Below, in pieces: positions 1 to 7,334 of a stretch of DNA of 14,756 nt; positions within the stretch are counted from its first letter, which is position 1; the number at the start of each line of letters is the position of its first letter. The notes under the pieces are model-generated. The model searched no databases and was not told where the DNA came from. It saw only the letters and a program-made list of their open reading frames with translations. Origin of the DNA: SKIA01 sp047602905 (GTDB lineage Archaea > Nanobdellota > Nanobdellia > Woesearchaeales > SKIA01); assembly GCA_047602905.1 (NCBI GenBank), contig JBLKOP010000013.1, positions 1-14,756 of the forward strand. The letters run 5' to 3'. A program made the position numbers and the translations under genes.

Positions 1-1
1 C

Positions 2-1516
2 GCTCAATGCGGAGAAGTAACTGGTGTGCAGTCACGATCAAGAACGGTGTACACCTGCTCAGGAGGAAGTTGCGTCTCATCCACAGAAACAGAAACAAGA
101 AGCTGCACCGTACAAGCAGGCAGCTGCGGCTCTGGACAGTTCTGCAGCAGCAACGCCTGCTACGACAACCTACGCATAAACTCACTAACAGCAAACCCTA
201 ACGAGCACCAAGCACCGTTTAGCAGCGAAATAGCATTTAGTGCTTCAGGAGGAAGAGAACCTCTAAGCTACTCAATAAACTTCGGACAAGGACAAAGCAC
301 TTCTCAATCAGGACACAGCACACCACTTAGCGACTCATACACACGAACATACCCCGCACCAGCAACGTACACTGTATCATTAAGTGTTTCTGACAGCGCA
401 GGAAACAGCGTAAGTGACTCAATAACCGTTACTGCAATAAACACTCCTCCGCAAATAACTAGTTTCACAGCAACACCAGAAGAATTCACTGCTTCACAAA
501 CAGTAACGTACACACTAACAGTACAAGACGCAAGCCCATACATCGACTACGAGTTCACATTCAGTGACAGCAGCACAATAACTGGTCAGAGCACGAATGC
601 TGGTGTTAACCAACCAACAACTCACACAATAAGTGTTGAGTACGAATTACCTCTTCATGACTTGGCTGCTTCTTGCTCAGAGGTAACTCTTGATCCTAAA
701 GACCACTTAGCCTCCGTTGAGGTAACAGATGCTTTCGGACTAACACACGATGATTCTATCAGCGTAACTGCTCATCCAATCATAGATCACGAAACTCCTG
801 CTGAGTGCGTTGATCACTGTGATCCTGACGAGGCGTTCTTTAGTGATCACACAGGAGAAGGAGCTTGCTACCATTTCGGGTACGTAAACACTACTCTTCT
901 CTTTTATGAAACAAACCCAGAAGGAGGAATAATAAACGTAGTCATGCCAATAGGAGCAACAATAAACCTACTCCACCCGGTTCACCAACCAATCTACCCA
1001 CCAGTAAGCTACCCAAGCACAGGATACTACTTACACAACCCAGTAATCATAGGAAGCTACGACATAGAAGCAACCTACCTAGAAGTATACCACAACAGCA
1101 CAAGTATAGAAGTAGAACGAAACCAAACAACAAACACACACCTAACATTCACAGAAAGAATCTATGACGAAAACTGCACAAACGAATTCGGACTCTGCGA
1201 CAGAAACGCAATAGGAAACAACGGATGCCTAGTAGAAGAAGACTACACAGACCAAGAACTCTACGAGCAACAAAAAAGAGTCTTAGAACTCTGCCACCCA
1301 GAAGGAAGAAACAGAGGCTTTGAAGCAGGAACACTAGTAATATACGAAAGAAACCAAACCCACACAACATACGCAAGCTGCTGCCTAGACGTACTAGAAC
1401 CAGTAGAGACGCCAAGAGTAGAAATAGAAACCAACGCAACAACACTTATTCGAACACAACAACAAGTCATGTACCGAGGAAGACCAGTAAACCTAGTCAT
1501 AACAACGTTTAGCTAA
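2..1516 (+). CDS. Secreted Cys-rich PKD-domain surface protein (5' truncated)
   Basis: The frame is open to the window edge, so this is the C-terminal 504 codons of a longer protein; the GTG at 26 is internal. The first ~57 residues hold eight cysteines in short spacings with many Ser/Thr/Gly, like small disulfide-rich extracellular modules. Two immunoglobulin-like PKD-type domains follow (about 170-460 and 460-770), recognised by the pattern of a Thr-x-Pro entry strand and a YTVSLSVSDSAGN-like strand ending in a VT pair. The remaining half has scattered cysteines, many Asn-x-Ser/Thr sequons and no recognised domain. No C-terminal membrane helix is seen, so any anchor must lie upstream. Known PKD proteins of archaea are cell-surface adhesins or enzymes; the role here is not determined. 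Synonymous codon use changes inside the gene: T-ending codons are common at about 600-900, then almost only A- and C-ending codons follow. Confidence 0.7.
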   Translation, partial: AQCGEVTGVQSRSRTVYTCSGGSCVSSTETETRSCTVQAGSCGSGQFCSSNACYDNLRINSLTANPNEHQAPFSSEIAFSASGGREPLSYSINFGQGQSTSQSGHSTPLSDSYTRTYPAPATYTVSLSVSDSAGNSVSDSITVTAINTPPQITSFTATPEEFTASQTVTYTLTVQDASPYIDYEFTFSDSSTITGQSTNAGVNQPTTHTISVEYELPLHDLAASCSEVTLDPKDHLASVEVTDAFGLTHDDSISVTAHPIIDHETPAECVDHCDPDEAFFSDHTGEGACYHFGYVNTTLLFYETNPEGGIINVVMPIGATINLLHPVHQPIYPPVSYPSTGYYLHNPVIIGSYDIEATYLEVYHNSTSIEVERNQTTNTHLTFTERIYDENCTNEFGLCDRNAIGNNGCLVEEDYTDQELYEQQKRVLELCHPEGRNRGFEAGTLVIYERNQTHTTYASCCLDVLEPVETPRVEIETNATTLIRTQQQVMYRGRPVNLVITTFS

Positions 1517-1565
1517 TAATATAAGTTAATTTGCATAAGCTTTACAAAAAAAAAGTAAGCAGATA

Positions 1566-1576
1566 GTATATAAACA
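1566..1576 (+). promoter_or_regulatory. TATA box of the pyrophosphatase-peroxiredoxin operon
   Basis: The sequence GTATATAAAC is centred about 26-27 bp before the ATG at 1598. Archaeal transcription starts about 26 bp after the TATA centre, so the mRNA is predicted to begin at or within a base or two of the ATG (leaderless). No Shine-Dalgarno motif lies before the ATG, which agrees. Confidence 0.7.
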
Positions 1577-1597
1577 AAAACTCTTTACTAAACAACT

Positions 1598-2125
1598 ATG
1601 GACCCCTGGCATGACGTATCAAGAGGAAGCAACGCACCAACGATAATACAAGCAATCATAGAAGCACCAAAGAATTCAAGCTTAAAATACGAGATAGATA
1701 AAGAAACAGGAATGCTACGACTAGACAGAGCACTCTACAGCGCAGTACACTACCCAGGAAACTACGGCTTCATACCACAAACGTACTGGGAAGACGAAGA
1801 CCCACTAGACGTAGTAGTACTACACGAGCAACCAATACACCCACTAACCATAGTAGAAGTACGACCAATAGGAGTTATGAGAATGATAGATGGAGGAGAG
1901 AGTGACGACAAAATACTTGCAGTACTCAAAGACGACCCGCGATACGAGCAAACACAAGACGTAGAAGACATAGCAAGTCACACATTAAAAGAGCTAAAAA
2001 ACTTCTTTGAAAACTACAAACAACTAGAAGGAAAAACAGTACAAATAACAAAAATAGAAGGAAAACAAGCAGCACAAGAAACAATACAGCAAGCAAGCAA
2101 GCAATACGACGAAAAATTCTCATGA
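1598..2125 (+). CDS. ppa: Inorganic pyrophosphatase, family I
   Basis: Soluble Mg-dependent pyrophosphatase that hydrolyses PPi released by biosynthetic reactions. At 175 residues it has the usual family I length. The active site is complete by comparison with the E. coli enzyme: E22, K30, E32, R44 and Y56, the signature D66-E-D68-P-L-D71, D98, D103 and K105, and Y140-K141. The ATG at 1598 is chosen because a TATA box sits about 26 bp upstream. The stop overlaps the ATG of the peroxiredoxin gene by four bases, so the two are co-transcribed. Codons are strongly biased to A or C in third position, with frequent ATA and AGA. The identification is firm. Confidence 0.97.
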   Translation: MDPWHDVSRGSNAPTIIQAIIEAPKNSSLKYEIDKETGMLRLDRALYSAVHYPGNYGFIPQTYWEDEDPLDVVVLHEQPIHPLTIVEVRPIGVMRMIDGGESDDKILAVLKDDPRYEQTQDVEDIASHTLKELKNFFENYKQLEGKTVQITKIEGKQAAQETIQQASKQYDEKFS

Positions 2126-2556
2126 AAGCACCACACTTCACTCTAGAAAACACACAAGGAGAACAAGTAAGTCTACCAAAAAAAGGACTACTCATCCTCT
2201 ACTTCTACCCAAAAGCAAACACGCCAGGATGCACCAAAGAAGCAAAAAAATTCAGCGAGTTATACCCAGAATTCATAAAAGCAAAAGCAATGGTATGGGG
2301 AGTAAGCCCGGACCCGATAAGCAACGTATGCACGTTTCAAGAAAAACACGACTTCGCACACACACTCCTAGCAGACCCAGAACATAAAATAGCAGAGAAA
2401 TACGGCGTCTGGAAAGAAAAAAATATGTACGGAAAAAAGTACTGGGGAGTAGAAAGAACAACCTTTGTCATACAAGACGGACAAATACTCAACAAATTCA
2501 AGCACCGACCAGAAAAAACAGAAGAAGAAATACTAGAGTACGTACAAAACCTATAA
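2122..2556 (+). CDS. bcp: Peroxiredoxin, BCP/PrxQ type
   Basis: Thiol peroxidase of 144 residues that reduces H2O2 and organic peroxides. The peroxidatic cysteine is C37 in the motif NTPGCTKE; the conserved FYPK and the VSPDP segment of the thioredoxin-like fold are present. The resolving cysteine that most BCP proteins have five residues later is replaced by Lys (K42). A second cysteine, C70, lies 33 residues downstream in the predicted third helix, near where some PrxQ enzymes carry theirs, so this may be an atypical 2-Cys enzyme of that subtype. The start overlaps the pyrophosphatase stop (ATGA), with no clear ribosome binding site, which suggests translational coupling. The 3' end overlaps the convergent small membrane gene by six bases. 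Confidence 0.95.
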   Translation: MKAPHFTLENTQGEQVSLPKKGLLILYFYPKANTPGCTKEAKKFSELYPEFIKAKAMVWGVSPDPISNVCTFQEKHDFAHTLLADPEHKIAEKYGVWKEKNMYGKKYWGVERTTFVIQDGQILNKFKHRPEKTEEEILEYVQNL

Positions 2557-2727
2557 GTGCAGCTGATCAGAAAGAGTAATCACCAACCAAGCAGCCATAA
2601 ACAAACCAGCACCAGAAAAAGCCACTCTGTACGACTCCTGACCAAGACTCCAAGCAAACATACTAGCAGCAAACAAGAAAATAACTACAGAAAAAGAAAA
2701 CACCGTGTATTTACTAGGACACCTCAT
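2551..2727 (-). CDS. Small two-helix membrane protein, unknown function
   Basis: 58 residues with two hydrophobic segments (about residues 8-27 and 34-50) separated by a short polar loop, so probably an integral membrane protein; no family recognised. A longer frame with GTG at 2766 exists, but the ATG at 2727 is preferred because the box TTTATATAGG (2750-2759 on this strand) is centred about 27 bp upstream, the leaderless spacing seen elsewhere here. The competing forward frame (2557-2757) encodes a low-complexity basic peptide and looks like a shadow. The gene is divergent from the FKBP gene and converges on the peroxiredoxin end. Existence is likely but unproven. Confidence 0.5.
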   Translation of the reverse strand: MRCPSKYTVFSFSVVIFLFAASMFAWSLGQESYRVAFSGAGLFMAAWLVITLSDQLHL

Positions 2728-2749
2728 ACAAAGAATAAGCAGAAAACTC

Positions 2750-2759
2750 CTATATAAAA
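2750..2759 (-). promoter_or_regulatory. TATA box of the small membrane protein gene
   Basis: Reads TTTATATAGG on the minus strand, centred about 27 bp before the ATG at 2727. It forms a divergent promoter pair with the FKBP box at 2781. Confidence 0.5.
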
Positions 2760-2780
2760 CCCGCACCTAAAGAACCACAC

Positions 2781-2790
2781 ACATAAAAAG
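2781..2790 (+). promoter_or_regulatory. TATA-like box of the FKBP gene
   Basis: ACATAAAAAG is centred 26-27 bp before the ATG at 2812, predicting a leaderless transcript. Confidence 0.55.
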
Positions 2791-2811
2791 GAAGAGTCAT
2801 TAGCGAGAAGT

Positions 2812-3243
2812 ATGGCAGTAGAAAAAGGAAACAAAGTTTCCGTAAACTATACCGGAACACTCGAAGACGGAAGCGTCTTTGACAGCAGCAAAGAAAGCGA
2901 TCAAACACTCGATTTTGAAGTAGGAAGCGGACAACTCATCAAAGGATTCGACGAAGCAATCATAGGAATGAGCGAAGGAGAAACAAAAACCGTAACGCTA
3001 AAACCAGAAGAAGCATACGGAGAAAGAAACGAAGAACTCATACAAGCAGTACCACGAGAAGCAGCAAAAAACATCCCAGACCCAAAACCAGGAATGGTAC
3101 TGGGACTACAAGGACCAAACGGAGAAAACCTACCAGCAACAATAACAGAAGTAACAGACGAAGAAATAAGCTTCGACTTAAACCACCCACTAGCAGGAAA
3201 AACACTCAACTTCGAAATAACTCTGGAAAAAATTAACGAGTAA
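2812..3243 (+). CDS. slyD: FKBP-type peptidyl-prolyl isomerase with flap insert (SlyD-like)
   Basis: Cytosolic prolyl cis-trans isomerase and probable folding helper of 143 residues, the size of archaeal short-type FKBPs. The N-terminal FKBP half has the classic YTGTLEDGSVFDSS stretch and the LIKGFDEAIIGM.EGE motif lining the active site. A middle stretch (roughly residues 66-120) matches the insert-in-flap chaperone domain of SlyD and archaeal FKBPs. The chain closes with the NHPLAGKTLNFE strand of the FKBP core. There is no His-rich metal-binding tail as in bacterial SlyD and no signal peptide. It is a single gene with its own promoter and a T-run terminator at 3260-3272. Codons favour A and C at third positions. 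Confidence 0.95.
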   Translation: MAVEKGNKVSVNYTGTLEDGSVFDSSKESDQTLDFEVGSGQLIKGFDEAIIGMSEGETKTVTLKPEEAYGERNEELIQAVPREAAKNIPDPKPGMVLGLQGPNGENLPATITEVTDEEISFDLNHPLAGKTLNFEITLEKINE

Positions 3244-3259
3244 AGGGTTTAGAGAATAC

Positions 3260-3272
3260 TTTTTTCTTTTTT
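3260..3272 (+). terminator. T-run terminator of the FKBP gene
   Basis: Two runs of six T separated by one C begin 16 bases after the FKBP stop. T-rich runs without a hairpin are the usual archaeal terminator. The run overlaps the stop codon of the convergent LAGLIDADG gene. Confidence 0.6.
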
Positions 3273-4191
3273 ATCTCTGATACGAATCAAGCATCTCCAA
3301 GAAACGAGCATACTTAGCAGGATGAAGAGAGACAAGGTTAAGTTCATGCATACGAAACAAGTCCTGTCTACCAGAGAAAATAACGTTACTTATCTTTGCA
3401 CATTCAGAAGTACTAATACCAAGCTTGTTGCAGCACCGTATGATAAGCTGCCTATCACTTGCTTTTGTTGCAGTAAGAAACACTCTTCTATGACCACTAG
3501 CTAAACGAAAATTAATGCAGGAGTCAGCAGCAAGCAATCCTCGTAAAAAAGCAGCTATGTGCTCAGGCTTCTGTTCAGGCATACGAGAAAAGAGGGTTTT
3601 TACAAGAGAGTGCATTACTTGAAGAAAAACAGTTTCTCTACGCTCAATAATCAAAGACCCATTATTAGTAAGCGTTCTTCGCTTACTATTTTTTGTGAAC
3701 GTAACAGATTTAGGATACGAGGCTTCTTTTTCTATAGGACTATTAGCAATCCAAAAGGCAGTAACTTCTTTTGTTACTTGCTCAACAACCTTCTGGGACT
3801 GTTCAGGAAGATTTACGCGAATATACCATTTCCAATCGTTATACGGAATGTTCCAGTTCTCAAAAAACCATTCTAAAACACGATTAATCAAAACCGGCTC
3901 GGAATTACAAAATGTAAGGTTTCCTCTGTCTGTTTTACTCATCTCACCTTGTAACAAACCTAGTACCTCAAACGTTCTTGTTGTTAGAGGAATGTGTTTA
4001 GGTACCTCTCGAGAAATTTCTTTTTTTCCAACAATTTTTCTTGTGTGATTAGAAACTGGTGTTGTTTACATTACCTCATAAATTTCTTCGTGCTCAAAGA
4101 CCGTCACAGGATAAAAAGAAAACTCTCCGGCTGTTCGTTTTGAACTACGCATCTGAACAGGTATGCATTCTCGTAAATCAAATGTGCTCAT
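3271..4191 (-). pseudogene. LAGLIDADG-type protein gene broken by an in-frame TAA
   Basis: Reading from the ATG at 4191, 41 codons run to TAA at 4068-4066, and the same frame then stays open for 264 codons. The protein-like signal begins straight after the stop, including KIVGKKEISREVPKHIPLT and a first LAGLIDADG-like helix VLGLLQGEMS. A second, FLRGLLAADSCINF, lies near the middle of the downstream part. Both keep an acidic residue at the catalytic position (E and D). Later starts (TTG 3957, ATG 3942) would destroy the first motif. A TATA-like box sits about 25 bp before 4191, so 4191 looks like the natural start and the TAA like a nonsense mutation. Free-standing LAGLIDADG proteins are homing endonucleases or derived DNA/RNA-binding proteins. 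Recoding or a sequencing error are the alternatives. The gene follows uS9, near the place where rpoN usually sits. Confidence 0.65.
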
Positions 4192-4210
4192 AAAAAATGA
4201 AGGTTTTCTT

Positions 4211-4220
4211 CTTTAAAATA
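4211..4220 (-). promoter_or_regulatory. TATA-like box of the broken LAGLIDADG gene
   Basis: Reads TATTTTAAAG on the minus strand, centred about 25 bp before the ATG at 4191. It lies after the uS9 terminator runs, so this gene has its own transcript. Confidence 0.5.
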
Positions 4221-4242
4221 GCTTACGCGCATATGTCCAGTG

Positions 4243-4262
4243 AAAAAAAAGTACTAAAAAAA
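4243..4262 (-). terminator. Double T-run terminator of the ribosomal operon
   Basis: On the minus strand, a run of seven T and then a run of eight T follow the uS9 stop by 33 to 53 bases. This matches archaeal poly-T termination and ends the r-protein operon before the LAGLIDADG gene. Confidence 0.6.
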
Positions 4263-4295
4263 TTCAGAAAACGATAGTTTCCTTGACGTTTCGAA

Positions 4296-4703
4296 CTATC
4301 TATAGCTCTTCTGTCTTTTAGATCTCGCAGAACCTTGCGTATTCGGCTTTTTCGGCTCGCGAAGACGAACATCAGCAACCAGTAACGTACGGTCATAGTC
4401 AGAAAACACGTCCTCAAGAGACTCCTGATACTGTACAAGAGCGCGAGCAATAGCGAGACGAACAGCATCTGCTTGGCTAGCAACACCGCCACCATGAGTA
4501 GTTACCATAACATCAATTTTACTCGTAACAGCTTGACCAGCAAGTAAGAGAGGCTCTTGCATGCGTAAAGCATACATCTCAGAAGTACACGTAGCAATTG
4601 GTTGCTTGTTTACCGTTACTTTTCCAGTTCCTTTGCTTAGATGAGCAGTTGCTTTTGCGCTTTTGCGCTTTCCACTCGTTAAAATATCTTGTTGTTTACT
4701 CAT
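4296..4703 (-). CDS. rps9: Ribosomal protein uS9
   Basis: Small-subunit protein of 135 residues whose C-terminal tail reaches the P-site tRNA. It shows the GKRKSAKATA start, the central GGG (residues 71-73) followed by a QADAVRLAIARAL helix, and the conserved basic end SARSKRQKSYR. The ATG overlaps the uL13 stop by four bases (ATGA), with a GGAGG ribosome binding site seven bases upstream inside uL13. It is the last gene of the cluster; rpoN, which commonly follows it in archaea, is absent. Confidence 0.97.
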   Translation of the reverse strand: MSKQQDILTSGKRKSAKATAHLSKGTGKVTVNKQPIATCTSEMYALRMQEPLLLAGQAVTSKIDVMVTTHGGGVASQADAVRLAIARALVQYQESLEDVFSDYDRTLLVADVRLREPKKPNTQGSARSKRQKSYR

Positions 4704-5110
4704 TGCTTTCCTCCTAGTAACTCACAAATCGCTCCTACGCGCATAAAGCGCAGCGTTTGCGAAGTAGAAATATGTGCAGTATCAAGGCTTTTTGCTTCTA
4801 GCTGGTGAGGGTTTCCTATGTAGCACATCACTCGTTTTAGAGCGTCTCTGCCACGAGGAGTTTTGTACGGAAGCATTCCTCGAATGGTTCTGCGAACAAA
4901 ACGATCAGGCATTCGCGGAGGAAACGGACCCCAGTGAGGACCTCCTCGTTCTCTGCGAGCTTGGTATTTGCGCACGATATAATCCTTATTTCCCGTAATA
5001 ACCGCCTTTTCGCTATTAATAATCGTTACTTCTTCACCTTCAAGAGCTGCTTTTGCAGCCACTGTTGCTAATCGACCAAGTTTTAGGTCTGTTGCATCAA
5101 TAATCATCAT
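4700..5110 (-). CDS. rpl13: Ribosomal protein uL13
   Basis: Large-subunit protein, 136 residues from the ATG at 5110. The frame extends upstream to an ATG at 5176, but that part overlaps eL18 and lacks family similarity. The ATG at 5110 overlaps the eL18 TGA, has GGGAGG eight bases upstream, and gives the usual archaeal beginning MMIIDATDLKLGRLA. The family core is present: INSEKAVITGNK, GPHWGPFPPRMPDR and RTIRGMLPYKTPRGR. A second ATG follows at 5107, so one residue of uncertainty remains. It is translationally coupled to eL18 upstream and uS9 downstream. Confidence 0.96.
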   Translation of the reverse strand: MMIIDATDLKLGRLATVAAKAALEGEEVTIINSEKAVITGNKDYIVRKYQARRERGGPHWGPFPPRMPDRFVRRTIRGMLPYKTPRGRDALKRVMCYIGNPHQLEAKSLDTAHISTSQTLRFMRVGAICELLGGKQ

Positions 5111-5436
5111 CCTATAATCCTCCCGCTTCCTTGCGGGTTTTTTGCAAGAAAGTCTGCGAGTGGTATACTCTCGCACTTTGCTTCTTTGAGCTTGCGCAGC
5201 GCTGAAGAGCTGAAACTAAAAGCAACAACGGTTGCTTTATGCGGCATTTCTCCGCTGCCAAGCACTTTTCCTGGTACAACAACGACTTCTCCCTCAGAGC
5301 TTGCTCTAGCTATACGAGAGAGGTTTACTTCTCTACGTTGTCTGCTTGAGCGCTCTAGTTCGTCAGCTATTCGCTGCCAGAATGGCGTTTGTTGTTTGCG
5401 TGCCTCGTCCACGAGGCGTATGCGTTGCGTGTTCAT
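5107..5436 (-). CDS. rpl18e: Ribosomal protein eL18
   Basis: Archaeal/eukaryotic large-subunit protein of 109 residues, slightly short for the archaeal family. Recognisable parts are the FWQRIADELERSSRQRREVNLSRI-like N-terminal half, VVVPGKVLGSGEM, and a short ending GSGRIIG. It starts 31 bases after the 3' end of tRNA-Leu, with only a weak AGGAAA upstream. Its mRNA 5' end is probably produced by tRNA processing. Confidence 0.95.
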   Translation of the reverse strand: MNTQRIRLVDEARKQQTPFWQRIADELERSSRQRREVNLSRIARASSEGEVVVVPGKVLGSGEMPHKATVVAFSFSSSALRKLKEAKCESIPLADFLAKNPQGSGRIIG

Positions 5437-5467
5437 TGTCTTGTTTTTTTCCTTTGTTGTTTGTTGA

Positions 5468-5551
5468 TGAGGGTGAAGGGGTTCGAACCCTCGCAGGCAC
5501 TAAGCCACTAGGCCCTCAACCTAGCCCCTTTGACCACTCGGGCACACCCTC
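5468..5551 (-). tRNA. tRNA-Leu (anticodon GAG)
   Basis: An 84-nt class II tRNA with a complete cloverleaf: acceptor GAGGGTG/CACCCTC with discriminator A, D-stem CCC/GGG, anticodon stem CTAGG/CCTAG with loop TTGAGGG (GAG, reading CUC and CUU), a long variable arm with GGC/GCC stem, and a T-arm with loop TTCGAAC. No intron and no encoded CCA. It lies seven bases after the rpo3 stop and 31 bases before eL18, so it must be excised from the operon transcript unless it has an internal promoter. A tRNA-Leu just upstream of the eL18-uL13-uS9 genes is also known from Haloarcula marismortui, so this arrangement looks old. Confidence 0.95.
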
Positions 5552-5558
5552 AATTGTT

Positions 5559-6338
5559 TCATTTCAGCTTGAGTTTGCTGAAAGCATCTAGTTGGTCATC
5601 GTAGGCTTGCATTGCTTGCTCTAAGATGGTTTTTGGTGGCAGTTGCCCCCATGACTCGATGATGAGGATGTAGTCTCCGTCGATGAACTCTACGTTGATT
5701 TCTTCAACTCCTAGTTCTGTGTCAGGATAGTGATACGCAGCTTCTTCTCGCACGGCGAGCTTCTTGTTTTTTATTTCGAAAACGCGCGGGTATTTCTCTG
5801 CGATTTCTTCTGCGTTTTTTGGTTGTTTCGTAATTGTTATGTGTGGTGTGTGCTTGTAGTAGATGTGTCCTGGGCTGTACTTTGCGTGCTCCTCACCTAC
5901 TCCTAGTCTTGCTGTGGCTACGCACTGGATTGTTTGTCCTTCTATAAGCTTGGTTATTGGCATGTCTGGGTGTACTGGCTGCGTTTTTTTGTCTTTGCAC
6001 ACAAAGTCCTTTGCAGTTACTACTACAGGTGTTTTTCCGCTCGTAACGCTTAGTGTGAGTTGTACTTCTACGCGCGCATCTCCTGTTGGTTCACTCCACT
6101 CGCCTTCTGGTAAGCGATACGTTTGTAAGTCAGTGGTTAGTGGTATAAGTCCCATTCGGTGAGCTACCATTTCGTCATAGAGTATTCCGCTGTTATCTTT
6201 GAATTCCACAAAATCAATTGCCATTGTTGGTACGCGACTTGATGCGTATCTGCGCACAGCGTTGATGTAACTTGCAGCTACTTCTTGTACGCGTACTGCA
6301 AGGAGGTTTTCTTCTTCGTGCACTATTGTTAGTTTCAT
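5559..6338 (-). CDS. rpo3: RNA polymerase subunit D (Rpo3)
   Basis: Archaeal RNA polymerase assembly subunit, equivalent to bacterial alpha and eukaryotic Rpb3/AC40, which pairs with Rpo11 as the assembly platform. 259 residues. The dimerisation domain starts with INAVRRYASSRVPTMAID and AHRMGLIPL, and the C-terminal dimerisation helix is PPKTILEQAMQAYDDQL. The insert domain in between has only two cysteines, far apart, so it lacks the Fe-S ferredoxin-like module found in some archaeal Rpo3. The start overlaps the uS11 stop by four bases (ATGA). Confidence 0.97.
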   Translation of the reverse strand: MKLTIVHEEENLLAVRVQEVAASYINAVRRYASSRVPTMAIDFVEFKDNSGILYDEMVAHRMGLIPLTTDLQTYRLPEGEWSEPTGDARVEVQLTLSVTSGKTPVVVTAKDFVCKDKKTQPVHPDMPITKLIEGQTIQCVATARLGVGEEHAKYSPGHIYYKHTPHITITKQPKNAEEIAEKYPRVFEIKNKKLAVREEAAYHYPDTELGVEEINVEFIDGDYILIIESWGQLPPKTILEQAMQAYDDQLDAFSKLKLK

Positions 6339-6736
6339 ACTCTTCGTCCTCTTCGTCCGCCTTTCTTTCGGCAGCGGTCGTGGGGGTAGGGCGTTACGTC
6401 TTCGATAAGACCTATTTTGAATCCCATTCTGCTAAGTGTTCTGATTGTTGGTTGGCTTCCTGGGCCTGGGTTTGTTGGTCCGTTATGGCCTCCTGGAGCG
6501 CGTACTTTTACGTTTAGGCTCGTAACCCCTGCTTCTTTTGCTATCTCGCCTACTTTCTTTGCTGCGCTCATAGCGCCTGTAGGGCTGCTTTTTAGGCGGT
6601 CTTGTTTTACTACTTGTCCTCCTGTTGCTAAAGCAATGGTTTCTGTTCCTGTTACGTCAGTGATGTGTATGAGGGTGTTGTTGTAACTTGCGTATATGTG
6701 ACAAATCCCCCATCGTTCTTTGTTCTTACTGCTCAT
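6335..6736 (-). CDS. rps11: Ribosomal protein uS11
   Basis: Small-subunit platform protein of 133 residues. Diagnostic stretches are GICHIYASYNNTLIHITD, SSPTGAMSAAKKVGE, RAPGGHNGPTNPGPGSQ and the basic end PHDRCRKKGGRRGRRV. The ATG lies inside the end of uS4 (11-base overlap), with a GAGGAGAG ribosome binding site in the uS4 acidic tail codons. It is coupled to rpo3 at its 3' end. Confidence 0.98.
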   Translation of the reverse strand: MSSKNKERWGICHIYASYNNTLIHITDVTGTETIALATGGQVVKQDRLKSSPTGAMSAAKKVGEIAKEAGVTSLNVKVRAPGGHNGPTNPGPGSQPTIRTLSRMGFKIGLIEDVTPYPHDRCRKKGGRRGRRV

Positions 6737-7334
6737 CGCTACTCTCCTCGTCTAGTTGTACAAGCTCTATTTCTTCTTCTTTAGAAACTTCTTTTTTTGG
6801 TTTAGTTTTAGGAGCTTTTTGTTTTATCGCTCGTTCTGGGTGTTCTTCTTGTGCTAGGCTACTCTTACTTACGAACTCAACAGTTGCTTCTTCTTCGCGT
6901 AGTACTAGGTAGCTTGGAGCATTTACTTTTCTTCCGTTTACTAATATGTGTTCGTGAAGGATGAACTGTCTTGCTTGCTTGGAGGTTCTTGCTAGTCCTT
7001 TTTTGTAAACGATTGTTTGTAATCGTCGCTCAAGGATTTTTTCTGCGCTAAACCCAAGTACTTCTCCTAGTTCTGTTTGTTGTGTTATGAGTCCGAGTTT
7101 GTGTAGACGTGCTCGCAAAAGAGCTTTTTGTTGTTCTCGGTGCTGCTCGTTCATACTTGGAAAACTCTTTATTTGATCTTTAAAGCCTTTAAGAATCGTT
7201 TCTGCTTTCCAGAGTTCTTTCTTATTTTTTAGTCCGTAGTCTCTGCTAAGGATTTTTTCAGCGTCTATTCGTTGCTTGTTCCACGGATGGTTTGGTTTCT
7301 GGTATTTTTTACGCGTTTTTCTTATGTCTCCCAT
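6726..7334 (-). CDS. rps4: Ribosomal protein uS4
   Basis: Primary 16S rRNA-binding protein of 202 residues, archaeal type (begins MGDIRKTRKKYQKP). The S4 RNA-binding domain covers about residues 110-160 (RLQTIVYKKGLARTSKQARQ and HILVNGRKVNAPSYLV). The last ~40 residues form a Lys-rich then Glu/Ser/Asp-rich acidic tail. The stop of uS13 and the ATG share one base (TAATG). uS4 is a translational repressor of its operon in bacteria, which makes the hairpin in this operon's leader worth noting. Confidence 0.98.
   Translation of the reverse strand: MGDIRKTRKKYQKPNHPWNKQRIDAEKILSRDYGLKNKKELWKAETILKGFKDQIKSFPSMNEQHREQQKALLRARLHKLGLITQQTELGEVLGFSAEKILERRLQTIVYKKGLARTSKQARQFILHEHILVNGRKVNAPSYLVLREEEATVEFVSKSSLAQEEHPERAIKQKAPKTKPKKEVSKEEEIELVQLDEESSDEQ

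Noticed and set aside
1149..1445. Minus-strand 98-residue Leu/Arg/Phe-rich frame
   Set aside because: Antisense to the PKD protein; composition is the mirror of its A/C-rich codons and there is no promoter.
2557..2757. Plus-strand 66-residue Lys/Ser/Thr-rich frame
   Set aside because: Low-complexity basic product with no promoter; the opposite strand codes a more credible membrane protein.
3559..4048. Plus-strand frames of 105 and 117 residues
   Set aside because: Shadows of the LAGLIDADG gene, which has recognisable motifs on the other strand.
4700..5176. Longer uL13 start at ATG 5176
   Set aside because: The extra 22 residues overlap eL18 and do not resemble uL13; the ATG at 5110 has the ribosome binding site.
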